The position numbers and the translations under genes are program-made. The notes under the pieces were generated by a model that was not told the origin of the DNA, did not search any database, and saw only the letters and a list, made by a program, of their open reading frames with translations. Shown in pieces: positions 35,881-48,169 of a stretch of 64,000 nt of DNA. This stretch comes from Austropuccinia psidii (lineage: Eukaryota > Basidiomycota > Pucciniomycetes > Pucciniales > Sphaerophragmiaceae), in assembly GCA_023105745.1 (NCBI GenBank), contig JALGQZ010000001.1, positions 52,017,662 to 52,081,661 on the forward strand, in the 5' to 3' direction. Numbering within the stretch: position 1 is the first letter of the stretch; each line of letters opens with the position of its first letter.

Positions 35881-36234
35881 GTTACATCTCCTGGTATGCA
35901 TCCCTGAGGGTTCTACATCTTGTAAAACATTACCTTGGCCACTCGGTGAGCATCAAAGGCTTGGTTTTTATCTTTTAGACAATTCTTGGCCAAAATCAAG
36001 CAACTCACCACAAGAAGGACAAGCCTCAGGAATTTCTCTATTTCTTTTCTTTACTCTCTTTTCCTCTCATTTTCTTTTTTTTCTTTATTTGTATATTTCA
36101 TCTTATTTCTTTAATCTTTAAAGAAGAAGAATCCCCTCCCATATCATGTATTGGGAGGTTCCATTTTTTTTTATTTTTAGTAGTTATAAGAGTGGGGATG
36201 GAAGTCAAACTAAACACAAACAAGGACAAGGAAA
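35881..36234 (+). other. E1 3' region, repeat unit 2
   Basis: GTTACATCTCCTGGTATGCATCCCTGAGG and CATTACCTTGGCCACTCGGTG mark the second repeat unit. From 36040 it is pyrimidine-rich. No gene on plus. Confidence 0.65.
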
Positions 36235-37424
36235 TTAGTTATCTTTACCCATATGATCAAAAGTTCTCTGGAAATAATTGATCAATTCATCTTCATACCA
36301 GGCAAATTTTTCAGCTATCTCTTCAGAAGCAGTACCAGGAATATTTCAATCATTAGCATACATAATAACCTTCCTACTATTTCTATCAACTTGTCTAAAC
36401 AACCTGGCCACAGAATCCTGATTTTAACTCTCCATATTTGGATCTTATCTGGTAACTTGGATAGGCCAACAATCCCTTTGCTGAAATACTTGGGCAGCAG
36501 GAAACGGCAAAGGTGAAAGCTCTTCTCTTCTTCTACTGGAGCTGCTGAGAGGTGACTATGGGTGAAGCTCTGCACTGTTGAATGGGGGATGGTCTTACTG
36601 CTGGATTTATGGCAGGCCTGGTGGGGGAAGAACTTGGTGAAGCAGGAGGAAGGGAAGTAGGAATGGTAGCAAGAGTTGGTTGAAGGTTTCTAGAGGTACT
36701 GGGAATAAGGTGGCTGGGAAGAAGAATTTCTGGATTGATGGCCAACAGGATTACTAACCACCTCGAATTTATCACCATCCAATTCATCACTACTTTCAAC
36801 ATCTGGATCAGGTGGGGAATTGGAAATTCTTCTCGTTACTTTCACTACACCTTAAGTATTGATCCTGGAAATTGGGACTGCTGAGCTGGAGTAGATTGGC
36901 CTACCACTAACTGGGATGGATCCTCCAACATTAGTCCATCTTGCCACATCCCTCTGCCTAGAACCAGTCACTAAGTCAGGATATCAGTATCCAATTCAAT
37001 CAAGAAATTCATTTTACTCACAATAAGAATATCCTTGAGTAGAATCAGGGGTATGTCCCTCAGAAGCTGGGAATTATTTCCCAAAAGGCCCATATTTCTT
37101 ACTCCAAAAATACATTCTGACGTTGGAAGCCACTGACCCAGGACAAGGATATGGCTTCTTCCCAACAAAACAGAAATGAATTTTTGAAGATTTTGGGTTG
37201 AAATGCTGAAAGAAATCTTTTCCCTTGACCAAACATTCAGTACAAGCAGGATCAAGAACCTTAACTGCCTTGTAGCCATCATAGGTTTGGCCAGGATCAA
37301 AGTGCCCAGAGGAAGCTATTGATCAAGGTGAAGCCAACCGACTGAGGATGCTAGAACCACAAATAACAGATGGTGGCAGTGCAGAAGGAGAAGATTCAGT
37401 GAGTTCAGTCAGTTTGGAACTCAT
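36235..37424 (-). pseudogene. Antisense ORF of E1 with Zn2Cys6-like cysteine spacing
   Basis: On minus from ATG 37424 (MSSKLTELTESSPSALPPSV) to TAA 36235, opposite to gag-pol and between pol and the 3' LTR. After a Ser/Pro-rich start comes CTECLVKGKDF..KIHFCFVGKKPY: C61, C64, F71, I82, C85, Y92, i.e. C-X2-C-X6-[F]-X10-[I]-X2-C-X6-[Y], exactly the Zn2Cys6 spacing with three Cys replaced. Then NVRMYFWSKKYGPFGK, a Pro/Ser/Thr-rich stretch (PTSLPPASPSSSPTRPA, about 36650) and an acidic C-terminus (KFAWYEDELINYFQ). Stops at codons 34 and 117 and several frame breaks make it a pseudogene. I recall many near-identical rust proteins with Cys at those positions, but that is memory. Likely nucleic-acid binding; role unknown. 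Confidence 0.65.
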
Positions 37425-38170
37425 GGCTAAAGAATTCAGTGTGTCAGAATAATGCACTCTAATCTGGAGGATGGCCCCAATCAATCACCCAAGACCTTCC
37501 CTGCAATATTGAGGAAGGTCAGATTCTATGGTCCTGGACCCTCTCAATGGGCCCAGGCCATAAGGACGAAGTTATGGTCTGATGGACCCCTGGCATGTGG
37601 GCTCATTTTGGCCTTGGGGGCTCTAGTAACCCCCATGGCCCACAGACTGTATGGCATGCCAAAGACCAAAAAGGCCCCTCATCCCCATTCCATCAAAAAT
37701 GGCCATAGTAATGGCCAAAGACCAATTTTTAGGCCAAATTTCAAGGACAATGGGGACAAGCCCCCTCCTTGGATGATGCCAAATGTCAATCAAGATGAAG
37801 AGGACCCAAGAGCACCAATTGCCTGGCCAATAATTGGTACATACATCCATATACCCATTTTTCACCTATTTTTGAGGTGAAGAGCTCTAAAAACTTAGTT
37901 TTGGGATACAACCCAAGGGTCACGTCTTTGAAGGAAGTCATTATTGAAATTGAGAAGAAGAGTATAATCCAAAGGTTGAAGAACTTACTCAAGATTAGAA
38001 GAAGGGGAGAAGACAGATAATCAAGGATAATGAAGAGAGGAGAGGATTTTAAGGATAATGGACAAGAGGAAAAGAAAAATCAAAAGAATTTTTTTTGGAA
38101 AAAATGTGGGGATGTTGTGATGTCACTCAACAGTGGCAGGGTATTATGGTGTCCAGGAGCCCACCAGTTT
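37425..38170. other. E1 3' region upstream of the antisense ORF, GGCC-rich
   Basis: 37490-37770 has dense GGCC/GGCCAAA words like the U3 of family A LTRs, and lies where a promoter for the antisense ORF would be. The plus open frame 37452-37880 is Pro/Gly/Trp-rich and follows this composition; I do not call it a gene. From 37860 the sequence becomes A-rich. Confidence 0.45.
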
Positions 38171-38184
38171 CAAGAGGGGGATAC
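38171..38184 (+). promoter_or_regulatory. E1 polypurine tract
   Basis: CAAGAGGGGGATAC immediately precedes the 3' LTR (TGTAACAACC at 38185); standard plus-strand primer position. Confidence 0.75.
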
Positions 38185-38918
38185 TGTAACAACCACTAGT
38201 CAGGGGTAAAGGTATTCAATCTTACACCCACTAAAACACCTCAAATCAGCAATCCACTGTTTGTATCAGCAATCTTTCTTGCTGAAACATGCATACAGTC
38301 TGGTGAATTAATACAGCCTTTAAATAATTGTACAGGTTGGAATTACCCAATACAGTTTTGATACACCATCCTGAAGCTCTATGATAACTAAACACTACCA
38401 CTCCTCCTGTACAGATCCGGTACAGATTGTACAGGACCTGTATTGGCCAGATTCAATTCAATCATCAATTGCTCTCATGAAAACTCTCTGTCTGGATCAG
38501 GGCTGGTGATTCTCACATATACCAGCCCCTCTTTCACCCCCCTGGGGACTTTTCCCAAGCTAATTAATTTAGTTGATTTCTTATCTTATAGATATTCTTA
38601 CTCTTATTTTTGGGTACTATATTTATTTGGTATTAAGTTAGTCTTTGAATTTCTCTCACCTGTTCAGTATGAGGTGTGATGGCCATATCCTTATTAACCC
38701 TCCTCTTTCTTTCTGACAGGTTGAAACAGTGGACTTGGACTTGTTTGTGAATGGCTCTTTTATTTCTTACTCTTATTCTTTGTTGCTGCTTTTTCTTATA
38801 TTAGTATTTCTTAGCAATCTTACTATCATTACACTCTTAAGTGTTTTGCCTTATATTATCCTTTGAGCCCTCTGAATTGAGTTCCAGGCCCTCTTTACTT
38901 AGAGGAGCCCCCGTGACA
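38185..38918 (+). mobile_element. E1 3' LTR (family B)
   Basis: 734 bp matching 15861-16602 with scattered substitutions and small indels; ends GTGACA, followed by ACTCC. Confidence 0.9.
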
Positions 38919-38923
38919 ACTCC

Positions 38924-41140
38924 ATAGGCTCAGGGCTTACGTCTTTCTTTCCCTTACTAGTTCACCTTTTCACAATTTTTAAAAACAAAAAAGAAATGAT
39001 ATAATTTACAAATTTGAGCTTTAAAAAACTTGAAATTTCAGTTTTATTTTACTTTGTATCAATTTAAATGAATTATAAATAATAAAATTAATAGCATTCT
39101 TTGAATAAAATGAAATGTATTATTTCTTGGTTTTCACAATAATTTTTTTTTTCATTATTTTAACACTAACCTCTTATGTATTTTTCCTTTTTTAAAATGA
39201 GGGGTTGAAAATATTATTTGATACAGAAGGTTTTTTGATTTTTTTTAACATTTTGGTTGGTTTAAAAGACACTTAGATAATTTAAGAATAAAACTTTCCA
39301 ATAATAAATTAAAATACTTTCTAATAAGTAATCAATTTCAAATCAAACTCTCAAAATATCTTTGCACTATATTTACCTTGATCCCATGGCACAAAAGCTT
39401 AATATAATTTTCAATATCACTTGGATGGTGTAACATTGAGTCAAAATAGACTCTTTGAAAAAAGGGTATATAACTACCATACCTCAGAAATTGATGGATG
39501 TAACTTTAAATTCCCTCTTATATAGCCTTATGTCCTTCTAAAAGACACTACTAAGATAATATCTGATTAATTAGATTGTTTTTAATTTGGGAAGATTTTA
39601 TATCTTAATGAAAATGTTTTATGAAATCTTTAGTCTCACTTCTTAGGAATTCGATTCGGGATTTGATGTCAAAGTTAATTTATTTCCTATATTTATAAAA
39701 AAAATATTTCAATTACCACTTTAGATCAAATTTTAAAGATATATATCTCTGTAGTTTAGGTATTTCATTTTCTCTAAATTTATTATTTCAGAGTCAGAAA
39801 GCTGCCAAAACTTCGGAAAACCTCTTAGAAATATCATTTCTCACTTTTGAGAGTTATATTTCCTCTTAAAATAAAATTATTTAATCTCCAATTTTTTTAA
39901 AAAAATGAATTCATATGTTTTTCTTTGAGAAAAATAGCTATATAACTATTCAACTATCTTTTCAAAAACTTCAAAGTTGAATAAATAAAGAAATCAAAAT
40001 TTTATTAAAACATTTCCTTTTTAAATTTTATTTTACTTTTTTCCATTAAAAGATAAAGTTTTGCAAAAATATATATAAAATCAATTTTTTTTGAGAGGTT
40101 TTGTTGAGATTTGTTCTCCTGATGTGTGTTTTTTTGCATTTTTTGAATAAAAGAAGCACAAAAAGCCCCTCAAGACATGATTGTTGAGTAGTTCAATAAG
40201 AAAAATTATAAGAGTTTATATTTTCAAGTCAAAAAAAACTATCAACAAGAAATAAAATCCAAAATTCATATCAAAACAGAAAAATAGTCTCCATTTGATT
40301 TCCTCTACAATAAAACTTATTAAGACAAATAATCAAAATAATCAGGAATAAATAATTCTCAACACTTTATATAAGAATAAAAAAAATTCTTTTTTAAATT
40401 TAAGAATTATTTTGGTTTTTTCAAAAACAGTTTCTCTATTGATTTATAAAACAGAATTTTTTGGAATGAAGAAATTCAAAAAAGCTTATAATATTCTTTT
40501 CTAAATATTGAAAAGATAATTTGGGAATATTTAATATGAAGATATCTAGGTTATATCATCTTTATGAAATATAAATTAAAATGAAATAATGAATTAAATG
40601 TTTCTTATAAGTTTAGAAATTCTTGAAAATTATTAAATGAAAAGGAGTTTTAAATTAAATATTGAATATAGCTGCACCATAAGAGTAAAAATAAATTTGT
40701 GAATTTCATTCAATTTTTGTTTTACCTAGTAGTAGTTAAGGATGGAAAAAGAAATTATTCCCTCAATAGAGATTTCTATATTTCTGTGTTTATAGTTTAC
40801 ATATGTATTATTCTTTCAAAGGTCAGACTACTAAATAGTTAAAGGAAGATTTAAAACGCTCATGGTAGTTTATACCCAAGGTAAAATTATTCTTTTTAGA
40901 TTCCCTCAAATAATCTATAGAGGATCTTTTAAATAATCTCTGTATTATTTCCATAATATATAAAATCTGGTTCCTCTCAAAAAAGAAGATATGGGCTTGT
41001 AATGAAGGTTGAGTTTTCCCTTTGGAGGTACTGGGTATAAAGTATTTAATTGATTTTATAAATAAATTTTCTCTGAAATTTCTTATAATGGTTTAATTTA
41101 AATATTTTTTAATTATTGAAAATATTGGAGATTGTATTTT
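38924..41140. other. No gene seen, AT-rich
   Basis: The first 45 bases are the rest of the split host duplication. Beyond that only A/T-rich sequence with homopolymer runs and no open frame above 60 codons. Confidence 0.6.
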
Positions 41141-41566
41141 TGTGAGCCTTAGAGGTATTCTCATATACCCAATATCAATTTTATGTCAACTGAATAAAAC
41201 AAATCAAATCAAGTGAGGTCTTTCTTAAAATCAAAATTCTTGAAGAATGAATAAAAATGAATGATGATGTGAAGAATCTTTCTGGGTAATTTTGATGACC
41301 AGTTTTTAAATCAAATAAAAAATGAAACCTGGATTATCACTTGAATTAATTTGGTTATTTGAATAAAGAATTTAAGAGAAACAAAAATAAAAATGGGCTA
41401 ACTTTCAATTTTCAAGAATAAAGAATGAATGAGAGAAAATTGAGACGTGACAATAAATCATGAAGTTCAAAGGAATTAAAGAGTCATAATTTTGATGAAT
41501 TGGGTGAATGAAATGATAAAGAATTAATTAACAGAATGAAAAAAAATTATGAGTTAATTAATATAC
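41141..41566 (-). mobile_element. Leader of a truncated family A element (E3) beside a C-LTR start
   Basis: 41566 down to about 41200 on minus matches the start of the E2 internal region (ATTAATTAACTCATAAT, TCATCAAAATTATGACTCTTTAA, CTCAATTTTCTCTCATTCATT). It ends at a 32-base stretch (41141-41172) that reads on plus like the start of a family C LTR (TGTGAGCCTTAGAGGTATTC). The rest of E3 is missing. Confidence 0.6.
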
Positions 41567-43115
41567 TGTCACAGGGGCTCTTGGGCATAATAAGAGTGGC
41601 CTGGCACTCAGGAATCAGGAATTCACTTGGAGGGCTCCAAATGATAAAAGAATAAAAAAGAATATATTTCTTCAAAAGAAAATAAGAGCAGTACAAGATA
41701 TGCCAAAGGAAAGAATGAAGTCAAATGCCAAAGGATAGTAAGAAAAGCCAAAGGCCAAATAGCTAACCAAATCAATCCTCAATTCACAGCTTCAACCTTC
41801 CAGAAAGAACAATGGAATTAGTAAATGATATGGCCACCAATATTTACTGACAGGCAAAGAAAGAAGTTCAAATGACTGACTCAAGATTATCAGTATTTAC
41901 TTTCAATAATTAGAAAGCAAATAAGAAACAAAACAAATCCAGTATATTGATTAACTGGGAAAAAGTCCCTGGGAAAGAAAAGGTGTCCAGTATATGTTAA
42001 AGCTGAAGACTGATCCTGGAGGGTTGATTACCCAGCTGTATTGGCTTTTTTGGGTCAATACAGATCTGGCTGTCTTGAGAAATGAACTATGGGTCTTGAA
42101 TTCCCACATTGAAATATGAATTGGCCCAAATTGGCTAATGCCATAGAGGTTGTCCAAGTACCGCCTGTATGGACAAATTAAGTTTTCCAAGGAGTTCTGG
42201 AGTGCTTGATGCCTTGAAAACTGATTTTAATGATTAACAAACTCTTGAAATTTCCCTTAAAGAATCCTAGGCCAGTAGTCCCTTGGGGTAATATTGTTGG
42301 AATGAAATAACCAACAACTGGAAAGCCATGGAGCTGGGGTCCTCAAATGATCTTCTGGTAGCCACAATGAATTGTAAGACTGAGGGGCTGAAGCCTTCCT
42401 TTGAAATGGGTGCTTTGATTGGGGACTTGACTTGAAATGGCATCATGGAGTCATGAAACCATCACAATTGAATTGCTGAGGGATAATGGTGCATAATGGT
42501 ATATAATACCATATATGAACCACTGCTGGTTCCTACAGGCTATGGTCAATTGAGCAGGGCAAAAGTTTTCCCTGAACCTGAGGGGAAACCCACATTTTGA
42601 AGGTGGCTGGTGGCCTATGGCAATTTATGGCCATTTTGGGTGCCTTGGGCCAATTTGGGCCCTTTGAGATTTTCTGGCCAAAATGGGCTCAGGTGGGCCC
42701 ACTTGTGGTTTAGAACCCACATGCAATTTGGGGCTGATGGACTTCCCCCTTGGCCCCTTTTTTCTTCATTGGAATTAGGCCAAAAAAAGGGCCTGATAAG
42801 TACCATGGCCCACGGGCCATAGGGGGCCTCAATGGCCCAAAAAGGCCATTGAGGCCATAAACCCCTCAATAAAATGGGGTGGGCCAGAGGCCCCTGGAAT
42901 ATTAAATGAACCTCCAGGCCTAAAAATAGAGGTATTGACCTGGGGGTTGTGAGATTTGGAATTGGCCAATGGGCCCATGATGCAGGATATGGCCTGAGGG
43001 CCATGAGTAACCATGAGCAGTGGATATTGCCAAAGGCCATTCCATGCCATATATTGGTGGCGGCCTTTCTTGCCATGAACATCAATTGGGAGGGTTCTTT
43101 CCCATTGGTGTGACA
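41567..43115 (-). mobile_element. Family A LTR, minus orientation (5' LTR of E3)
   Basis: On plus TGTCACAGGGGCTC...CATTGGTGTGACA, reverse complement of the E2 LTR, with the GGCC-rich block at 42590-43050. On minus the bases after its end match the E2 primer-site region, so it is a 5' LTR. The LTR copy of the self-primer (AGTTAATCAATATA) differs from perfect by one base. Confidence 0.8.
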
Positions 43116-43209
43116 AAAGTATAAGAAAAGGGCCTTTTTCAAATAAATCTTTTGGTCTCATCTCTTCAATGTACAAGTATCAAAAAACATATATAAATAA
43201 AATAATAAG

Positions 43210-43750
43210 AATAATAATCATTGATACATAATAGGCTCAGAATGGCCTTAAACTGAATTCAACTATTTACTTACTCTTTCTCATATTCTATTCTAAATCA
43301 AGACACCAAAAAAAATATTAACACATGCAAGGACCAATGATACATGATAGGCTGAGAATGGCCTTAAAATGAAACCAAATATCAATCTTAATGAATCAAT
43401 TTTCTAAATATAATCTATAATGAAACATAATTAAATATATAAAACTTCAAATACATAATAGGCCCAGCATGGCCTTAAACTACAATTCAACCATTTAGTT
43501 ACTCTTTGTCTTATTCTATTTTAAATAAAGACATTAAAAAATAAACAATATCTTGACACATGCAAGGACCAATGATACATAATTGGCCCAGCATGGCCTT
43601 GAACTGAAAACCAGCTGTTTCATTACTATTTCTCTTATCATAACTTTAATCAAGAAATTAAAAAAAATTAACACATGCAAGGACCAATGATAAATTATTT
43701 TCTCATAATGGATTTAAACTGCAGTTTATCTTGAATTACTCATATTATAT
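43210..43750. repeat. Minisatellite-like array, about 115-bp unit
   Basis: Five degenerate units sharing ACACATGCAAGGACCAATGA and TACATAATAGGC.CAGAATGGCC-type words (unit anchors near 43225, 43341, 43452, 43576, 43693). Related words recur at about 45035 and 45610. No coding potential. Confidence 0.75.
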
Positions 43751-45720
43751 AGTATTATATTGCATATATCAAATTTTTCTAGCTAAATAAATAAATAAAT
43801 AAGCCAAAAGGAAAGAATTATTGTAATATGAAAGGAAATTACAAAAACAAACCAGAAATTACGAAATATTAAGAGAAGGTCAAAACAAAGCACTAAATAG
43901 CATACACATAAATGAAGTATACATAACCACACAAAAATACACAGCCCAACTCACAAGGAAGGGTTACAGGTTTTGAATATAGGTTTCTTTTGGTTTTTTA
44001 ATTATTTAATTTTTTTATCTCTCTAAAAGAAATTGATAAAAAAAGAGACTGATAACCCCCCCTTTCTTTAAAGAGAAAGAGAAGAGAATAAAAGCCATAA
44101 TACAGAAAAGGTAGATATAATAAGAAGGATAAAATCATAAGAAGATACCCTAGTAATATAATATATCAAAATAGAAGAAAAAATTCATCATACTATAATA
44201 CCATTATATTATTATAATAAAATAAAATGGTAAAATAATTAAATAATAGAATTGTAGAGCTATTATAATATTAAAATATATCTAAAGGGACAACTGGCCA
44301 AATTGATACCATATAAATATATTTTAAATACTATTTACTTTACACAGAAGTACAATATAGGTATAGACCCATCTTTGTTTAAACAAAATACCAAGAAGCT
44401 GAGAAAATATAGCTGGGCTCTGGGGAGAAGGCCTCCTTTTATACCTTTTACCAAGCCTAACACTTAGAAAAATGAGAAATATATGAAACCACAACTTGGT
44501 CAAAAGAAAAAGAGGATATTCAGTAGAATAATGTGATTTGTCAGAGCTTGAATATTCCTTTGTCATGATTGGTAAGAATTTGAATTCTACATCCTGTGAT
44601 ATGATTGGTCAGAGCTTGAATATTCCTTGCTTATGATTGGTCAAGATATTTTCATTTTTCTGAAATTGTGATTCGCTGCAATTAGAGTGGACGTAGAAGA
44701 CTTCAGAAGATCTCAGACTTTCTAGGAAGATTCAGGAATTTTTTAGGATTTTTTACAATTTTAATATTAATATCCTTTCTACTTTAGACTCATAAGGTCC
44801 TCAGAAAGACTATAAAGTGCCTTTACTTCTTGACTTATTGATATTTTCAATATAATATATATGCTAATTTCAATATATGGTCCTCCATGGCCTAAAAATG
44901 GAAAGTTCTTCCTCTGATTATTATTTATTTTAATCAATACTTAATTTCTATTAATGAAATACTCTATAAATATATTCATTACCAAATAAACTATAAGCCT
45001 TAGTTTAAGATTTATTGTAGTTCAGCTTAAAGAATAGGTCCACCATGACCTTAAACTGGAATTTTTTATTTTAAATTTGCTAATATTAACTAAACATAAT
45101 TATTGAATTCACATCAAAATATATATACTTAAATATAAATATATATAGAAGATAATATTCATATATACTAAGTAAGCTGTGAAAGATTTTACAAAGAAAA
45201 ATAATCAACATAAATAAAAAAACTTCAATAATGAAAAATGAACAATCATCCAAAAATCAAGAATTTATTGATAAAGAAACATTGCAAAAGAAAGTATTTA
45301 CATCAATAAAAAACAGAGAGGGGGTTGTAACCCCCAGTAATACAACTTAATCATAAATTGATGAAAACATAAAGAAACAGATACATAAAAATAACAGAGA
45401 AGAATTCTCATGAAGCCATCTCACAGAATTTAAAAATTCAGTTTAAACTGAAGAAATCCAAGATCATGCCAATGTGAAGGAAGAAAGTTTTCAAACCTTT
45501 TTATTATCTCAAAAATATATTTTTCTCAATATCTAAGACAAAAAATCAAATAGTAATAATGAATAGCCTCTGAGCCATTATATCCAATAAATAGGACTTA
45601 GGTGGGGTTCTGAGCATGACCCTGAACTGCATATGTGTCTCATAAATGACAAAGGACTGTCCTTGTATGAAATCAAAAGACAGGATTGACTGACCTTAAA
45701 GCAATAGGTAAGGGGAAAGA
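43751..45720. other. No gene seen; LTR-like remnant and small repeats
   Basis: AT-rich. On minus, GGTATAAAAGGAGGCC (about 44450-44435) looks like the TATA region of a D-like LTR. 44533-44640 has a two-copy direct repeat (AGAGCTTGAATATTCCTT) with inverted CCAAT boxes (ATTGGT). 45320-45335 is the palindrome GGGGGTTGTAACCCCC preceded by a purine run. The open frame 44324-44566 has no motif. Confidence 0.45.
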
Positions 45721-47135
45721 TGTCAGTGTGACTCCATCATATAGCTTCAAAATGATAATAAAAGCTATAACTATGAGTGTGAAGCGAAAATAATGATGAT
45801 TAATTAATTATGAGATGGTTAGAAGGGCTATACTAAAAGAATTTATTTGTGGTGAATGCTAGTGATAGCCCTGGATGCAGTGTTTACCTGTTGGTTTACG
45901 ATAATAAACCCTACAATAATTACAATTATAATTCTACCGTTTTTAATTTTAAGGGTACCATTTCTTTAAGAAGCTATACCACATAAGAATATTGATAAAA
46001 GGATGATAGATTGGGCTTCTGGTGAGGAAAGGCCTCCTTTTATCTTGTTCTGGGGTAGTGGGAAGTTGTTTACCTCTGCACACGACCACAGAGTGTAAAT
46101 TTTCACTACTGTGGGCTGGTTTGTGGTTCTACACACTCAATACAGACTTTTATTGGGTGTAAATGTGGTTTTAGACCACAAGTTGTCATTTTTACCCTAC
46201 AGAGGGTGAAAGGTTTCACCAATGGAGTTTACAGGTATATTCTGGTGCTTCTGATGCATTATAAGCTGTACAGAGCCTGTATGAACCCCTGTATTTGACT
46301 GAACTATGAGTTATTGAAGTATAAACAAGCTTATTCGTCTATTTGACACCTCATAACCATATGTATGGAATAGTATCCCGCAGTAAAGCTGTATTGGTCT
46401 AAATGTGGGATTTTGACCTTAAAGCTGCTATACCATTCTCACTTTTTAAAATATTGAGCTCAAATTTGGTTCATTGTGTAGCCCTAGATGAGATATACAC
46501 AATTGTACCTCATTTGGAATGGTTAAAACTAAATATGCCAAAGTTATGCCATGTTTGATTTTAGTTATCCAGATATATGATTATGATGAAATCTGTATGC
46601 AACTTCTTTTCCCCATAACTTTTGTTCTAGGTTGAATATGGGGACATTGATGGAACCATCATATAGCCCTGATTTTGCTCTTTCTAAAGAGACCCCACTT
46701 TGGGTATCTCACACTATAACTGTAGAAGTTGGATGAGAGGTGAATATTTTCTTCACCCTTATTTGACCTTATTTTGGCCATAACTTCTATAATTTTGGTG
46801 CTAGCTCAATTTGGCTAGTACCATTTGATAGCCCTTATTAGGAGCTTTGATTCGGATACTCATTTTATGGGGTTCAGCCTCCTTCTTTGAATTTTAGATG
46901 AGAGGTGAAAATTGAGGTTTATGCTCAGTAACTGCTTTGAGGTTGAATAACTTTGTTATTCTTTGTCCTATGATTATGGGAATTTCATATTTGGAAAGAG
47001 GTTAGTTTCCTCTCTTTTCGATACCTTTTGAGCCTGTTTGGCTCAGATCCATGTTTTGGTGGTATGTTGCTCTACCATTGGTGTATGGTATTCTGGAAGT
47101 CATTCTTGTGCTCTGGTTTTGAGTCACGGCTGACA
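45721..47135 (-). mobile_element. Solo LTR, family D
   Basis: On plus TGTCAGTGTGACTCC...GAGTCACGGCTGACA; close to 61164-62584 over its length (for example the TTTTGACCTTAAA.CTGC, GTTGGATGAGAGGTGAATATTTT-type and GAGTCAC blocks). AAAGA precedes and AAAGG follows, an imperfect 5-bp duplication. Confidence 0.8.
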
Positions 47136-47481
47136 AAAGGATTAGTAAATAAGGAATATTTTTTTCAGGTTATTTTTGAAGGCTAAAGAGAAGATGAATC
47201 TATAATTCTCATTGGAAAAATAAAAAAGATCTCAACATATTGGATGATCAAAGTAATTCCAATACCTGAATAATGAAAATTTTGAAATTCAGGGAAATCT
47301 TCATGAGGCTCAAATGAAGCTCATTAGTATCAATATTGATAGAAATAAAGAATAATTTAATATTAAGAGCAATGAATAAATCTTGAAAGTTCTGGAAATA
47401 TCAGCAATTGAAAATAATGAAACAATATTTAAATGTGCTTTGAAGTAGAATTCTGGAGAAAGAATTAAATGCAGAGGGGGA
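47136..47481 (+). other. 3' remnant of a family E element with polypurine tract
   Basis: No gene. Ends GCAGAGGGGGA (47471-47481) directly before the E LTR, like a polypurine tract, so it may be the 3' end of a plus-strand element. Confidence 0.45.
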
Positions 47482-48169
47482 TGTGGTATTCCATACCTGT
47501 CTGGGCCAGATTCAAGCACATTGGGGGTGAAAACTTCAAAATATCAAAATTCAAATGGTAAATTCAGGATATCTCAGCTCAAAAAAATCTCACAATCACA
47601 TAATTCAAATATTAACATGGATAGTATTAAATAAAGGAATATTTTAGCATTCATTATAGGAATAGGCTAAATATTATAAAGTTATACAAAATAAACCACA
47701 TATAAGATTTGAAAAAACAAATAACTCAGCTTAATACATACAGAAAGAACAAAGTTACATATAAAAGGTAGGAATATAGCATTATATCCACCCTAAACCC
47801 ACTGATAGTATTTGATTACTAAGCATTACAGTAACAAAAAGAAATTTAATGTAATGAGATGAGCTAAGAAAGTATGAATACAAATCCATGGTATAAAAAG
47901 ATGGAATTTAATCAAACTTTAATTAACTTCATGTATAGAAAATTCCATAGAGACCTGAAAGAATTCCAATAATACCCAATAACAATACAAACAAATAAAG
48001 CAATAATTGTACAAAATCAACTCATATCCAGATTAAAACCAAATATAGCTTAAGAAGATTAAATAATAAAAAGAATAAGAAATGGTGAAATAATCAAGTC
48101 AAATGACACCAACCAACACAATAATAACCAGAAAAAACACCTCAGCGTACATAATACCTTAGTAAATGA

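Larger units (their letters stand above)
15861..38918 (+). mobile_element. E1: full-length Ty3/gypsy chromovirus with nested insertions
   Basis: Terminal LTRs 15861-16602 and 38185-38918 (family B, TGTAACAACC...GTGACA) are flanked by the 5-bp target duplication ACTCC (15856-15860 and 38919-38923). Inside, on plus: gag, protease, RT, RNase H, integrase, chromodomain, a repeat-bearing 3' region and an antisense ORF. Three later insertions interrupt it: a family C LTR in gag, element E2, and a family D solo LTR. Subtracting those gives roughly 10 kb of original element. Confidence 0.9.

Noticed and set aside
37452..37880. 142-codon plus-strand frame
   Set aside because: Pro/Gly/Trp-rich peptide from GGCC-rich DNA, inside the E1 3' region and without a motif; most likely composition.
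43210..43750. Possible CRISPR array
   Set aside because: Units are about 115 bp and degenerate, without short identical repeats and unique spacers, and the organism is eukaryotic.
45320..45335. GGGGGTTGTAACCCCC as a terminator or telomere seed
   Set aside because: A single palindrome after a purine run; it may be a polypurine tract and LTR start but no LTR body could be matched.
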